Assembly: GCA_964429195.1 (NCBI GenBank)
Contig: CAYSBC010000046.1
Location: 1-14,386, forward strand
Source: JBBAFM01 sp041655415
GTDB taxonomy: Bacteria > Bacillota > Clostridia > Peptostreptococcales > JAAYPU01
DNA length: 14,386 bases
Direction of reading: 5' to 3'
The notes under the pieces are model-generated. The model did no database searches, was not told the origin of the DNA, and saw only the letters and a list, made by a program, of their open reading frames with translations. Below are positions 6,786 through 14,001 of this stretch, one piece after another. Every line of letters starts with the position of its first letter. Position 1 is the stretch's first letter. A program made the position numbers and the translations under genes.

Positions 6786-7595
6786 TTAATTCTCGTCAAA
6801 CCAGCTTTTAACCAAATGGTTAAAAAGATTTTCTTGCTCAATATAAAGATTATGACTAGCCTTATTTAAAAGATGCACCGTGGCATTCTCATAAAAATCT
6901 AAGATGCTCCAAGTATCCTTATAGCCGCAAATAGCATCCTGTCTTCCTAGAATAAATAAGACAGGCCATCTAATCCATTCTTTGTTACCTTCAATCAAAT
7001 CATAGGTGTAGCCATTAAAAAACAAATCTAAAAGGAACTTTCTATCACTCCTTTTTCTCTCCTTTGTAATCTCATCCTTGTACCGAGAAAATGTCTTTTC
7101 GTTGATGATTGTTAAATTCTCAAGTGCTTCTTTCTGTTCTTCTTCTGTAAGACCATGGAGAAAGTTATCATCTTTCTCTTTGACTTCATGAAGCGGCAGT
7201 GTCCTGTCTTTCATCTTGGGATGAACAACAGCGCATATTCTCACCTCACCCAGAATTTGATCCCCTATGTGACGCCCTAAGCCTGTTGCCAAATAACCGC
7301 CGTAGGAGTAACCTACAAGATAAAGTTTTTCTTTATCTACTACTTTCTCTATAAAAGCCATCAATATTTTAATCATAGACTCGGTAGTATTTTCTAAAGA
7401 ATGCCTTGGGGTATCTCCCATACCTGGCATATCGATGTAAATTCTTTTATATTTCTTATTATTAAAAAAAATAGGTTCTATAACCGGCATCATGGATTTT
7501 GAATTAATGAACAATCCCGGTATGACTAAAACAGGGATGCCTTGTCCTAAAACCTCGTATTGAATCTCTATGTCATATATTTTTATCTTCATCAT
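6786..7595 (-). CDS. Alpha/beta-fold hydrolase
   Basis: This 269-residue soluble hydrolase has the full catalytic layout of the fold: an oxyanion region after the third strand (VLVIPGLF, 23-29), DMPGMGDTP (55-63), the nucleophile elbow GYSYGG with Ser97, a likely acid Asp220 (LGRQD) and the base His248 (ASHNLY). The region 125-205 is a helical lid. Substrate cannot be read from sequence; esterase, lipase or C-C hydrolase activities all occur in this family. Two consecutive ATG codons stand at the start; GAGG (7598-7601) is better spaced for the second (7592). It is transcribed with the Crp/Fnr gene just downstream, so its level and that of the regulator are probably tied. Any role in the Hcp system is unproven. 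Confidence 0.88.
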   Translation of the reverse strand: MMKIKIYDIEIQYEVLGQGIPVLVIPGLFINSKSMMPVIEPIFFNNKKYKRIYIDMPGMGDTPRHSLENTTESMIKILMAFIEKVVDKEKLYLVGYSYGGYLATGLGRHIGDQILGEVRICAVVHPKMKDRTLPLHEVKEKDDNFLHGLTEEEQKEALENLTIINEKTFSRYKDEITKERKRSDRKFLLDLFFNGYTYDLIEGNKEWIRWPVLFILGRQDAICGYKDTWSILDFYENATVHLLNKASHNLYIEQENLFNHLVKSWFDEN

Positions 7596-7626
7596 AACCT
7601 CAGCTTTTTTATAGTCTAATATTCTA

Positions 7627-7635
7627 AGTATAACA
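7627..7635 (-). promoter_or_regulatory. Extended -10 promoter of the hydrolase-regulator unit
   Basis: On the minus strand TGTTATACT gives a TG-n extended -10 with TATACT (five of six consensus bases). No good -35 stands at 16-18 bases, which is common for extended -10 promoters. The predicted start, near 7620, leaves a short leader before the ATG at 7595 or 7592. Confidence 0.45.
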
Positions 7636-7689
7636 TAAATTCAGAAGATTTCATATTTAAAGGTCGGGTTCCTGAAAGTGAGCAGAAAG

Positions 7690-7711
7690 AAATGACCTTT
7701 AACGGTCATTT
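7690..7711. repeat. Perfect inverted repeat, arms AAATGACC / GGTCATTT
   Basis: Two perfect 8-bp arms (7690-7697 and 7704-7711) surround a 6-base loop. The core TGACC-N6-GGTCA has Crp-like geometry and its centre is about 80 bases upstream of the predicted hydrolase start. It has no good T-run on either strand, so an operator is at least as likely as a terminator. Function is undecided. Confidence 0.5.
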
Positions 7712-7783
7712 TCTTCTATAATTTTTAGCATCCTTAAATAATGATTAGCTTCTCTTAGGAGGACCTTAAAAAAGTGATTTTTA

Positions 7784-7817
7784 AACACGCTATTTCCTCA
7801 TAAGGAAATAGCGCGTT
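7784..7817 (-). terminator. Terminator of the SLH/phosphodiester glycosidase gene
   Basis: A 10-bp perfect stem (CGCTATTTCC at 7788-7797 with GGAAATAGCG at 7804-7813) has a 6-base loop and is extended by further pairs around one mismatch. It starts about 36 bases past the stop codon at 7853. On the minus strand TTTAAAAATCACTTTTTT follows. The stem is strong and the T-run is interrupted. Confidence 0.65.
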
Positions 7818-7852
7818 AATTATTATGATTTTGATTTTCTTATTAAATAAGT

Positions 7853-10255
7853 TTATATTTTCTCATTTTCAATTAAACTGACAACACCATGAATCACTTT
7901 GGATGCTTCTGCTCTTGTAGCCAAGCCTTGTGGATCGTAATTGCCTTCCGGCCTTCCATTGATTATTCCGGCTAAGGCTACCATTTTAACTGCATCGTAG
8001 GACCAAGAGCTTATATCGTTCTCATCTGTAAAAACAACAGATTCCTCGGAAACTATTTCATAATTGATGCCATCGGCTTTAACAAAATTATCAAGAATAA
8101 GGGCCATCTGCTCTCTTGTAATAGGTGCATTGGGTTGGAATGTCCCATCCGGATTACCATTGACTATACCGTTTTCATATGCCCAGTTCACATATTTCGC
8201 ATACCAGTCCTCGGCATATACATCTGTAAAGTATTGCATATCGGATTCAATTTTTATATCATAAACGATATTCGCTATCATCGTTAGAAATTGGGCCTTG
8301 GTTAATTGAGTATCCGGTTCGAAAAGATTATCTCCCATACCATTCACTATCCCCTTTGATGCCAAATTTTCGATGTATTGTTTAGCCCAATGCTCACCCG
8401 TATCATAAAAGGGTTCCTTTTCAGGTCCGACTTGAACAGGTATGGTCTTTTTTTGTCCGTTATAAGATATATAAATGTTACCTGAGCGGCCTGTTTGATT
8501 GGTGGCTACAAAAAAACCGTTCTGATCAATCACGCCTATTCTTGGATCACATTCCCATGAAAAGAGATTGTCTTGTGTGATGACAGGAATATAGGATTTG
8601 TGGTAGGCCTTTATACTGATATCTGTTGCATTTTCCGGTTCTATGAGGACACGTTCCGTATCCGGATAAAATTCAATATCCTTTGTCACTCGAATAGTTT
8701 TTGTAGCTCTAACAGGTCCGGCCTGCACAAAAACATCGCCAACAGCCTCATTTTCACCGGCAATCACGATGCCGTCTGTCGTGATTGTGCCTACACGACT
8801 GTCGGCTGAATAATATAAATAGTAAGGTACTTCTACCGGATCGTAATCCCTATCCGTGCCTTTAATTTCAAGCTGCATTTCTGATGAAGGCATCATGTAA
8901 CTACTCAAAGGATAAATATGCAATCGACTAAACAACTCTTTTGTTACATCCTTTTTTACAAAGAATACTGCATTCGACACTAAACGTTCCCTACCATCAG
9001 AGGGGCGATTGATAATTTTCGAATCCTCATACCCTGGCAATCTTGCCATGAAGGATGTTGATCCTCCACCATCCATATTAACAACAGTGGTGCAACCTCT
9101 TTCAATCAAATAATGTGCTATATCCACTAATTTCATCCCCACTGAATACCCCGGATTTCTACCGTCAACAGCAAAGAGCATAAGACTGCCATCTTCTTTT
9201 ATCCCAATACACGTTCTCGGATTTAAAGAGCTATCATTGATTTTTACCATACCATTTTCTGCAATAATTTGATGGGCACCGATAGCTTCCTTAGCCTGAT
9301 TCCAGATATTTTGTTGATCTTCAACAGAAAAAGTTACATAATCGCCAGAAACTAATGCACTTAATAGGGTAGCATTGAAAGTGGTGCTGTCAGCAGATAA
9401 TACAATTTCCTTGTCACCAATAGGTGTATTGCTGGCATTAAAATAGATGGCTTTCACTGTGGCCCTTAGAGGTTGATTGATCATAGGTTCTGGGCTTGCT
9501 TCCGCCTCTAGAACTACTTCAACATTGTTTCCAATGGTTTTAGTAGTAGGACCATACTGCCTATTATAAAAATGTAATCCATTGGCGGCTCCTTTGGGTT
9601 TATTAATCTCACCAAATGAATAGGGCTCACCATAATTGATGCCCATGCTTTCGTTTCCGCCTTCGTTTTCCTCTCCGTTTATAATGTTGGTTGTAACATT
9701 ATTTTCAAAAGCTTCGCTATCATTTGCACTATCAATCACTGCATCATCTTCTAGATGATGCTCACCCTTCTCTATAATAAAGGAATGCGTTAGAACAACA
9801 GGCGCAACAAAAACAGATCCATCTTCTCTGAACCCTATGGCATTGCTATAGGGTGCTCCTGTATTCTTTATCTTACCATCATGAATACTCATTCCTAAAG
9901 GCGTTCCCGAAGAAGTGTCAAAAAAATCACCATTGATACCGGTAACCACTGTATAACCTTCTTGCTTTAACTGTGCAGCTATTTGTGTCATTGAACTTCT
10001 TCCTGTGACATCACCCACATAAACGTAAGGCTCGACACTCCCACCTTGTGTATCAATATGGGTTATAAAAGCATGCTGCACTCCTCCATTCGTATTTATT
10101 GCAATTTTTTCATCCCATAATATATCATCCGTTATCGGAATAGTTGCTTGATATAATACATCTCCTATAGCACTGCCAAAAGCAAATCCTGTTGTTAACG
10201 TGGTCAGCAATGCCGTTGCTACCAAAATTCTAATTTTTTTGTTAAACTCCCTCAT
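7853..10255 (-). CDS. Exported phosphodiester glycosidase (NAGPA) family protein with three SLH domains
   Basis: This 800-residue protein has a signal peptide (residues 1 to about 28, KK then a hydrophobic stretch ending GFAFGSA). Residues about 50-435 form the NAGPA/phosphodiester glycosidase domain with its hallmark GINGDFFD (106-113), FAVDGR (361-366) and NMDGGGST (393-400). The stretch 162-208 is acidic and Asn-rich, a likely disordered insert. Residues about 440-615 are beta-rich and Ig-like (Big_2 style: GTITTDGIVIAG, GVIDQNGFF). Three SLH repeats follow at about 616-665, 675-728 and 742-795, each with the pattern GI(V/I)NG and T(K/R)(A/E). SLH domains bind secondary cell-wall polymer, so it should sit on the cell surface. 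Substrate is probably a sugar-phosphate diester of the wall or matrix. It stands alone, with its own promoter and terminator. Confidence 0.93.
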   Translation of the reverse strand: MREFNKKIRILVATALLTTLTTGFAFGSAIGDVLYQATIPITDDILWDEKIAINTNGGVQHAFITHIDTQGGSVEPYVYVGDVTGRSSMTQIAAQLKQEGYTVVTGINGDFFDTSSGTPLGMSIHDGKIKNTGAPYSNAIGFREDGSVFVAPVVLTHSFIIEKGEHHLEDDAVIDSANDSEAFENNVTTNIINGEENEGGNESMGINYGEPYSFGEINKPKGAANGLHFYNRQYGPTTKTIGNNVEVVLEAEASPEPMINQPLRATVKAIYFNASNTPIGDKEIVLSADSTTFNATLLSALVSGDYVTFSVEDQQNIWNQAKEAIGAHQIIAENGMVKINDSSLNPRTCIGIKEDGSLMLFAVDGRNPGYSVGMKLVDIAHYLIERGCTTVVNMDGGGSTSFMARLPGYEDSKIINRPSDGRERLVSNAVFFVKKDVTKELFSRLHIYPLSSYMMPSSEMQLEIKGTDRDYDPVEVPYYLYYSADSRVGTITTDGIVIAGENEAVGDVFVQAGPVRATKTIRVTKDIEFYPDTERVLIEPENATDISIKAYHKSYIPVITQDNLFSWECDPRIGVIDQNGFFVATNQTGRSGNIYISYNGQKKTIPVQVGPEKEPFYDTGEHWAKQYIENLASKGIVNGMGDNLFEPDTQLTKAQFLTMIANIVYDIKIESDMQYFTDVYAEDWYAKYVNWAYENGIVNGNPDGTFQPNAPITREQMALILDNFVKADGINYEIVSEESVVFTDENDISSWSYDAVKMVALAGIINGRPEGNYDPQGLATRAEASKVIHGVVSLIENEKI

Positions 10256-10284
10256 AGCTCATCCTTTCCCTTTCCCATTTTTAT

Positions 10285-10313
10285 ATTATATTATCCTATG
10301 TATTCTAGGTAAA
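10285..10313 (-). promoter_or_regulatory. Promoter of the SLH/NAGPA gene
   Basis: On the minus strand a -35 TTTACC (10308-10313), a 17-bp spacer and a perfect -10 TATAAT (10285-10290) lie about 30 bases upstream of the start codon at 10255. Confidence 0.55.
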
Positions 10314-10352
10314 AGCAATGCAATCAGCTAAACTGTAATAATAAATTAACAT

Positions 10353-10381
10353 TTGATAGGGCTCAAAATTTTTCGTATAGA
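10353..10381 (+). promoter_or_regulatory. Promoter of the Asn-rich small protein gene
   Basis: TTGATA (10353-10358, five of six consensus bases), a 17-bp spacer and TATAGA (10376-10381, four of six) stand about 40 bases upstream of the GTG start. I saw no clear forespore (sigma-G) promoter, but did not exclude one. Confidence 0.45.
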
Positions 10382-10423
10382 TAAAAATTATTTGAGAATA
10401 ATGTAACTTAGGAGGTGATATAA

Positions 10424-10621
10424 GTGGATTTCGAAAATAAAAACAACCAACAAAACAATAAGCGAAACAATCAAAGAAATAATGCTCAAAACAACAACAA
10501 TAATGATTTCAGAAACGCTCAAGAAAACAATGATAATTGCAGAAATAACAACAACAATGATTTCAGAAATGCTCAGGAAAATTTCAGAAACACTCAAAAC
10601 AGAAATAAAAATGAAAGATAA
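10424..10621 (+). CDS. Small asparagine-rich repeat protein, 65 aa
   Basis: A GTG start at 10424 is preceded by a near-perfect ribosome site, AGGAGGTGAT (10411-10420 region), the best in the window, and the gene is followed by a strong terminator, so this low-complexity frame is likely real. About 29 of 65 residues are Asn; the rest are mainly Arg, Gln, Asp, Glu, Lys and Phe, with no hydrophobic core and one cysteine (C39). The motif NNNNNDFRNAQEN occurs twice (residues 23-35 and 41-53), an 18-residue period, with a third partial copy FRNTQN. It should be unfolded and hydrophilic. Composition recalls gamma-type small acid-soluble spore proteins and other Asn-rich clostridial spore proteins, but I cannot assign a family. 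A forespore or coat role is a guess. Confidence 0.7.
   Translation: MDFENKNNQQNNKRNNQRNNAQNNNNNDFRNAQENNDNCRNNNNNDFRNAQENFRNTQNRNKNER
10490..10582 (+). repeat. 54-nt direct repeat inside the Asn-rich gene
   Basis: Two 39-base copies (10490-10528 and 10544-10582) are offset by 54 bases and encode the same 13 residues. They differ mostly at third codon positions (for example GCTCAAGAA against GCTCAGGAA), which suggests the protein sequence is under selection rather than being recent slippage. Confidence 0.75.
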
Positions 10622-10637
10622 CAACTAGAACCGACAT

Positions 10638-10683
10638 ATCAACAGAAGTGGTAATACCCAACACTACATCTGTTGATTTTTTT
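10638..10683 (+). terminator. Terminator after the Asn-rich gene
   Basis: ATCAACAGA (10638-10646) pairs with TCTGTTGAT (10669-10677), with a smaller inner AGTG/CACT stem, followed by seven T residues ending at 10683. It lies 26 bases before the amidohydrolase start, so that gene depends on readthrough or on a promoter I could not identify. Confidence 0.75.
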
Positions 10684-10708
10684 AAAAATAGAATTCGAGG
10701 TATAAGCT

Positions 10709-11890
10709 ATGCTTTTAATCAAAAACGGTAAAATTCTAACGATGACAGGAAAGAATTATGATTCAGGATCCATTCTTATAAAAGATAAAAAAATAGTCAA
10801 AGTGGATGATGAAATCTATGAAAAGGATTATCCTATCTCCCAAGTTATCGATGCTACAGGTTGTTGGGTATTACCCGGTCTTATTGATGCTCATTGTCAT
10901 ATAGGCATCACAGAAGAAAAAAAAGGATTTGAAGGAGACGACTGCAATGAAATGAAGGATCCAATTACACCCTATATCCGAGGATTAGATGCCGTCAATC
11001 CTATGGATTCTGCATTTCATAATGCTATTTCCTCCGGCATTACCTCTGTTATGGTTGGACCCGGAAGTTCAAATGTTATCGGTGGCCAATTTGCATTCAT
11101 AAAAACTCATGGAAGATCTATTGATAAAATGGCTATTCTTGAACCTGCCGCCATGAAAATTGCTTTTGGAGAGAATCCAAAGTCCAATTATAATGATTTA
11201 AATGAAGCGCCAACAACACGCATGACAATTGCAGCACTTTTAAGAGAAGAACTCTTTTTAGCCCGGGGCTACCAACAAGAAAAATTACAAAGTGAAAAAC
11301 AGCATACACCCTTCAAAATCGACTTCAGAAAAGAGTGTTGGTTACCGGTTCTTGAAAGGAAAATTCCTTTAAAAGCACATGCTCACAGAGCCGATGATAT
11401 TCTTACAGCTATCCGCATAGCAAAAGAGTTCAATCTTCTATTGACATTAGATCACTGTACAGAGGGTCACCTTGTGATTGAGGAAATAAAAGAATCCGGT
11501 TTTCCTGCAAACATAGGCCCTACCCTTGCTTCCAGAAATAAAATTGAAGTACAATATATGGATTTTAAAACTGCCGGCATACTTCATAAAGCCGGTATTA
11601 AGGTTGCTATCATATCCGACCATCCGGTTACGAGAATCCAATATCTTCCCATCTGTGCCGGCTTTGCTGCAAAAGAAGGATTAGGTATTCCGGAAGGACT
11701 TAAAGCCATTACCATCAATGCAGCTGAAATCTGCAATGTCTCTCATCGGGTTGGAAGTATCCAAGTGGGAAAAGATGCTGATATAGCTATTTTTAATGGC
11801 AATCCTATGGAAACCTTTACAACAACACTTTACACCATTATTGACGGTGAAATTGTTTATGATTCTTCCAAGAGGCATAATCCTGGCTGA
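10709..11890 (+). CDS. Amidohydrolase, imidazolonepropionase (HutI)-like
   Basis: This 393-residue cytosolic metal-dependent hydrolase belongs to the amidohydrolase superfamily. The N-terminal beta sandwich (LLIKNGKIL) leads into the TIM barrel at VLPGLIDAHCHIG, with metal ligands H62 and H64. Further ligands visible are the pair H224/H226 (KAHAH), D248-H249 with H254 (DHCTEGH) and D304 (SDHP). The C terminus returns to the sandwich (GSIQVGKDADIAIFNGNP), a family hallmark. There is no carbamylated lysine pattern, so it fits the HutI/COG1228 branch. Substrate is unknown: no histidine-degradation genes flank it. The start has GAGG at 10697-10700, eight bases upstream. The gene is convergent with the XRE-type gene and they share a hairpin region. 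Confidence 0.9.
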   Translation: MLLIKNGKILTMTGKNYDSGSILIKDKKIVKVDDEIYEKDYPISQVIDATGCWVLPGLIDAHCHIGITEEKKGFEGDDCNEMKDPITPYIRGLDAVNPMDSAFHNAISSGITSVMVGPGSSNVIGGQFAFIKTHGRSIDKMAILEPAAMKIAFGENPKSNYNDLNEAPTTRMTIAALLREELFLARGYQQEKLQSEKQHTPFKIDFRKECWLPVLERKIPLKAHAHRADDILTAIRIAKEFNLLLTLDHCTEGHLVIEEIKESGFPANIGPTLASRNKIEVQYMDFKTAGILHKAGIKVAIISDHPVTRIQYLPICAGFAAKEGLGIPEGLKAITINAAEICNVSHRVGSIQVGKDADIAIFNGNPMETFTTTLYTIIDGEIVYDSSKRHNPG

Positions 11891-11896
11891 CATACA

Positions 11897-11924
11897 GAAA
11901 AAAGCCGTTTGCATTAGCAACGGC
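11897..11924 (-). terminator. Terminator of the XRE-type gene, between convergent genes
   Basis: GCCGTT (11904-11909) pairs with AACGGC (11919-11924), with an inner GC pair and a bulged T. On the minus strand it is followed by six T residues (from AAAAAA at 11898-11903), the orientation that ends the small regulator gene. On the plus strand no T-run follows, but the stem may still slow amidohydrolase transcripts. Confidence 0.7.
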
Positions 11925-11988
11925 CTATTGGTTTAATCATTCGAATATCTATGTATTTATATTTTAAAGCATGTTTATTGATTTACTG

Positions 11989-12189
11989 CTAATGAATTGT
12001 TATTTCTGCTGTGAAGGACATACCTGCCGAGTCGGCTAACTTACATAATAATTCAATAGGAATAGATCTGGGAAGTTTTTCTAATCTAGAAACATAATCT
12101 GGGCTAACACCTAATCTTGAAGCAATTTCTTCTTGGGTTTCCTTTAATACATTAACGCGGAAAGCCTTTAAATCAAATATTACCATCAT
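11989..12189 (-). CDS. Small XRE-family (Cro/CI-type) helix-turn-helix protein, 66 aa
   Basis: The protein is almost only a DNA-binding domain: helix-turn-helix ETQEEIASRLGVSPDYVSRL (residues 17-36) followed by IPIELLCKLADSAGM, the usual third and fourth helices. There is no sensor domain and no partner toxin gene beside it. Two in-frame ATG codons (12189 and 12186) follow AGGAGG at 12194-12199; the second has the better seven-base spacing. It has its own strong promoter and a terminator, so it is a monocistronic regulator. It could repress itself or neighbours; a lone antitoxin of a lost toxin pair is a less likely alternative. Confidence 0.85.
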   Translation of the reverse strand: MMVIFDLKAFRVNVLKETQEEIASRLGVSPDYVSRLEKLPRSIPIELLCKLADSAGMSFTAEITIH

Positions 12190-12228
12190 AATACCTCCTC
12201 TTATTCAATTGTTCTTTTCCTCACTTTA

Positions 12229-12257
12229 ATTATATAATAAAGGTTCCATTAATTCAA
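12229..12257 (-). promoter_or_regulatory. Strong sigma-A promoter of the XRE-type gene
   Basis: On the minus strand TTGAAT (12252-12257), a 17-bp spacer and a perfect TATAAT (12229-12234) form the best consensus promoter in the window. It sits about 40 bases upstream of the start codon. Confidence 0.7.
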
Positions 12258-12304
12258 TAAAGTTGCCTCTTGCATTCTGTATACATGATAGCTTAGAGGT
12301 TCGG

Positions 12305-13105
12305 TTATGATGCTATTGACATGGTTATTAATAAAATAAGGAGCGCTGCCAATCCTAAACCTGCTAAGAAAAAACTAAGTCTTAACTCCCTCCAATGAAC
12401 TCTTATATAATTCAATCGACCCTGGCTAGCTACAAACTCGTTGATAAAGGAACGCTTTCTCCAAACAATAAGTGATAGGAAAACAAGAATTCCTGTAAAT
12501 ATTATGAGGGATTTAATATCATTGGTCATACCATCACCTGCTAAAGCCATGACGATATAAGAAGGTGAGCGAGCTACCAAAGAAATAAAAACGAGTGTAC
12601 GGGTTTTTATGGGACTAAGTCCTGCTACAAATGCAAGGATGTCATCCGGGAAAATAGGTAATAAAAATATTAAAAATAATGCCATGATGCTTCTATCGCT
12701 TTTAACAAAGTTGTCAAATTTTTTTATGGTTTTATCACTTATAAATTTCTCTACAAAAGGCCGCCCTAGTTTCTTTGTTAAAACAAAAATAGTCGTTAGT
12801 CCAATGGCCGCTCCAATCATGGTGTACAGTAAACCCAGTAGAGGACCAAATAAATAGCCCCCAATGAAAGCAATCAAATGCCCAGGAATTGGTGCAATAA
12901 TTATTTGTGCAACTTGTAGCATGATAAAGACCAAGGGTCCCCATTTACCGGCTTTCATAATCCATTCTTTGACTTGATCAGGGTTATTAAATTGGGACAA
13001 AAATGGCCATGTAAAATATACAAAAAAACCTATGATAACTAATAGACAAAAAATTATCGCAATAAGCAATCCCTTTGATTTCTTTTCATAGGGGTTTTTA
13101 TCCAT
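12305..13105 (-). CDS. VTT-domain (TVP38/TMEM64, DedA-like) integral membrane protein
   Basis: From the ATG at 13105 it has 266 residues. It has an N-terminal membrane segment (LLIAIIFCLLVIIGFFVYF), then the VTT core with the re-entrant motif GHLIAFIGGYLFGPLLG, a conserved proline-rich second re-entrant stretch (LIFLLPIFPDD), further membrane segments, and a C-terminal one (FFLAGLGLAALLILLITM). Proteins of this superfamily sit in the inner membrane and several act as lipid flippases or affect envelope homeostasis. An ATG at 13129 opens a longer frame but has no ribosome site; GGGAGG (13113-13118) seven bases before 13105 decides the start. It is monocistronic with its own promoter. A phospholipid role is from the family only. 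Confidence 0.9.
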   Translation of the reverse strand: MDKNPYEKKSKGLLIAIIFCLLVIIGFFVYFTWPFLSQFNNPDQVKEWIMKAGKWGPLVFIMLQVAQIIIAPIPGHLIAFIGGYLFGPLLGLLYTMIGAAIGLTTIFVLTKKLGRPFVEKFISDKTIKKFDNFVKSDRSIMALFLIFLLPIFPDDILAFVAGLSPIKTRTLVFISLVARSPSYIVMALAGDGMTNDIKSLIIFTGILVFLSLIVWRKRSFINEFVASQGRLNYIRVHWRELRLSFFLAGLGLAALLILLITMSIAS

Positions 13106-13176
13106 CTGCCTGCCTCCCAATCCATCCATAATGCTATAAATATATTATGGCCTATTTTTCTCAATATCTCGTATAT

Positions 13177-13205
13177 ATTCTATAATAATATTGATGGAAG
13201 GTCAA
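13177..13205 (-). promoter_or_regulatory. Promoter of the VTT-domain gene
   Basis: On the minus strand TTGACC (13200-13205, five of six), a 17-bp spacer and TAGAAT (13177-13182, five of six) lie downstream of the tgl stop codon. It overlaps the short tgl 3' region, where I see no separate hairpin terminator. Confidence 0.6.
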
Positions 13206-13218
13206 AGAAAGCAGTTTT

Positions 13219-14001
13219 TTATGATATAGCCTCAAGAACCATTCTGTTTCTATTATAAACTTCAGCTAATCTCTTGAAATCAGGACGGCTTACTTCCTCC
13301 ATAAAATAAGCTGATCGAGTGGCGTCCCTCTTTCTATTTGCATTGAGAGCATTAATTATATTATCGGCGGTAGTAATCCCTATACCATGACCATAAAAAA
13401 GGTCCTTTGGCAATACAATAACATTCTCTCCTTGCAGCTCCGGTGTTTTAGGACTCACATCTGGATTTGCAAAATAGCCTCTATCACCAATAAGAATATC
13501 ACTTACTTGCCTTGGAATGCCTACTTCCTTTAAGAGAGGATCTCTTAAGTACCAATCCATTAAATAGATTTCGGGAAACAATGTATTAAACAGACTTTCT
13601 CCAAAAACCTCAAGCAATGCTTTGTAATATACGATAACCATCGCTGTTGCACATTCTGTAGCATACTGTCTTCCACTCACAAAGATATCCCTTATGGCAT
13701 CACTTGGCTGAACCCCTTCCTTCAGCTTAAATCCTCCATTTTCAGTCCTGTCCCAGTACTTGTCGTTGGCCCTCGATTTATGAAAGACTGCAAAAGCAAA
13801 TTTACTCTTATTCAGATCTCTTGACGCCTGAACAATTTCCCTTCGTAATAGAAGTTCAAATCTCAGCTGGTCTAATGATTCATAGCGATACTTACCCTTA
13901 CCCTCATACATTTGCCATAATACCAGTCTTTCTATGCTTCCTTCGGGGTATTCACTCATCATTTCATCGATGTCCAGCGGTTTATTATATAAGAGTATCA
14001 T
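13219..14001 (-). CDS. tgl: Protein-glutamine gamma-glutamyltransferase (spore coat transglutaminase)
   Basis: From the ATG at 14001 it has 260 residues, close to the 245 of Bacillus subtilis Tgl. Tgl forms glutamyl-lysine crosslinks between coat proteins late in sporulation. The aligned catalytic region is clear: E116-C117 in ATECATAMVIVYY (Cys116 in B. subtilis), E192 in GENVIVL (Glu187) and H205 in YGHGIG (His200). The fingerprint SDAIRDI and the C-terminal RDATRSAYF are also conserved. The longer frame to 14148 has no ribosome site; GGGGGG (14008-14013), six bases before 14001, decides the start. It overlaps the 3' end of the upstream gene by 17 bases, so both are probably translated together. 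It marks the organism as a spore former. The promoter is outside the window. Confidence 0.95.
   Translation of the reverse strand: MILLYNKPLDIDEMMSEYPEGSIERLVLWQMYEGKGKYRYESLDQLRFELLLRREIVQASRDLNKSKFAFAVFHKSRANDKYWDRTENGGFKLKEGVQPSDAIRDIFVSGRQYATECATAMVIVYYKALLEVFGESLFNTLFPEIYLMDWYLRDPLLKEVGIPRQVSDILIGDRGYFANPDVSPKTPELQGENVIVLPKDLFYGHGIGITTADNIINALNANRKRDATRSAYFMEEVSRPDFKRLAEVYNRNRMVLEAIS

Noticed and set aside
6752..6841. Longer N terminus for the Crp/Fnr regulator
   Set aside because: It would overlap the 3' end of the hydrolase gene by 56 bases and has no ribosome site, while GGAGG stands five bases before the ATG at 6751.
10388..10624. 78-codon minus-strand frame rich in Ile, Val and Ser
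   Set aside because: It is the complement of the Asn-rich repeat gene, whose AAT/AAC codons read as ATT/GTT; no ribosome site, and the plus-strand frame has both ribosome site and terminator.
11989..12189. Antitoxin of a toxin-antitoxin pair
   Set aside because: No adjacent small toxin gene in either direction; the gene is monocistronic with its own promoter and terminator.
12735..12944. 69-codon minus-strand frame inside the VTT gene
   Set aside because: It is an alternative frame of the membrane-protein coding region; the in-frame VTT motifs show which frame is real.
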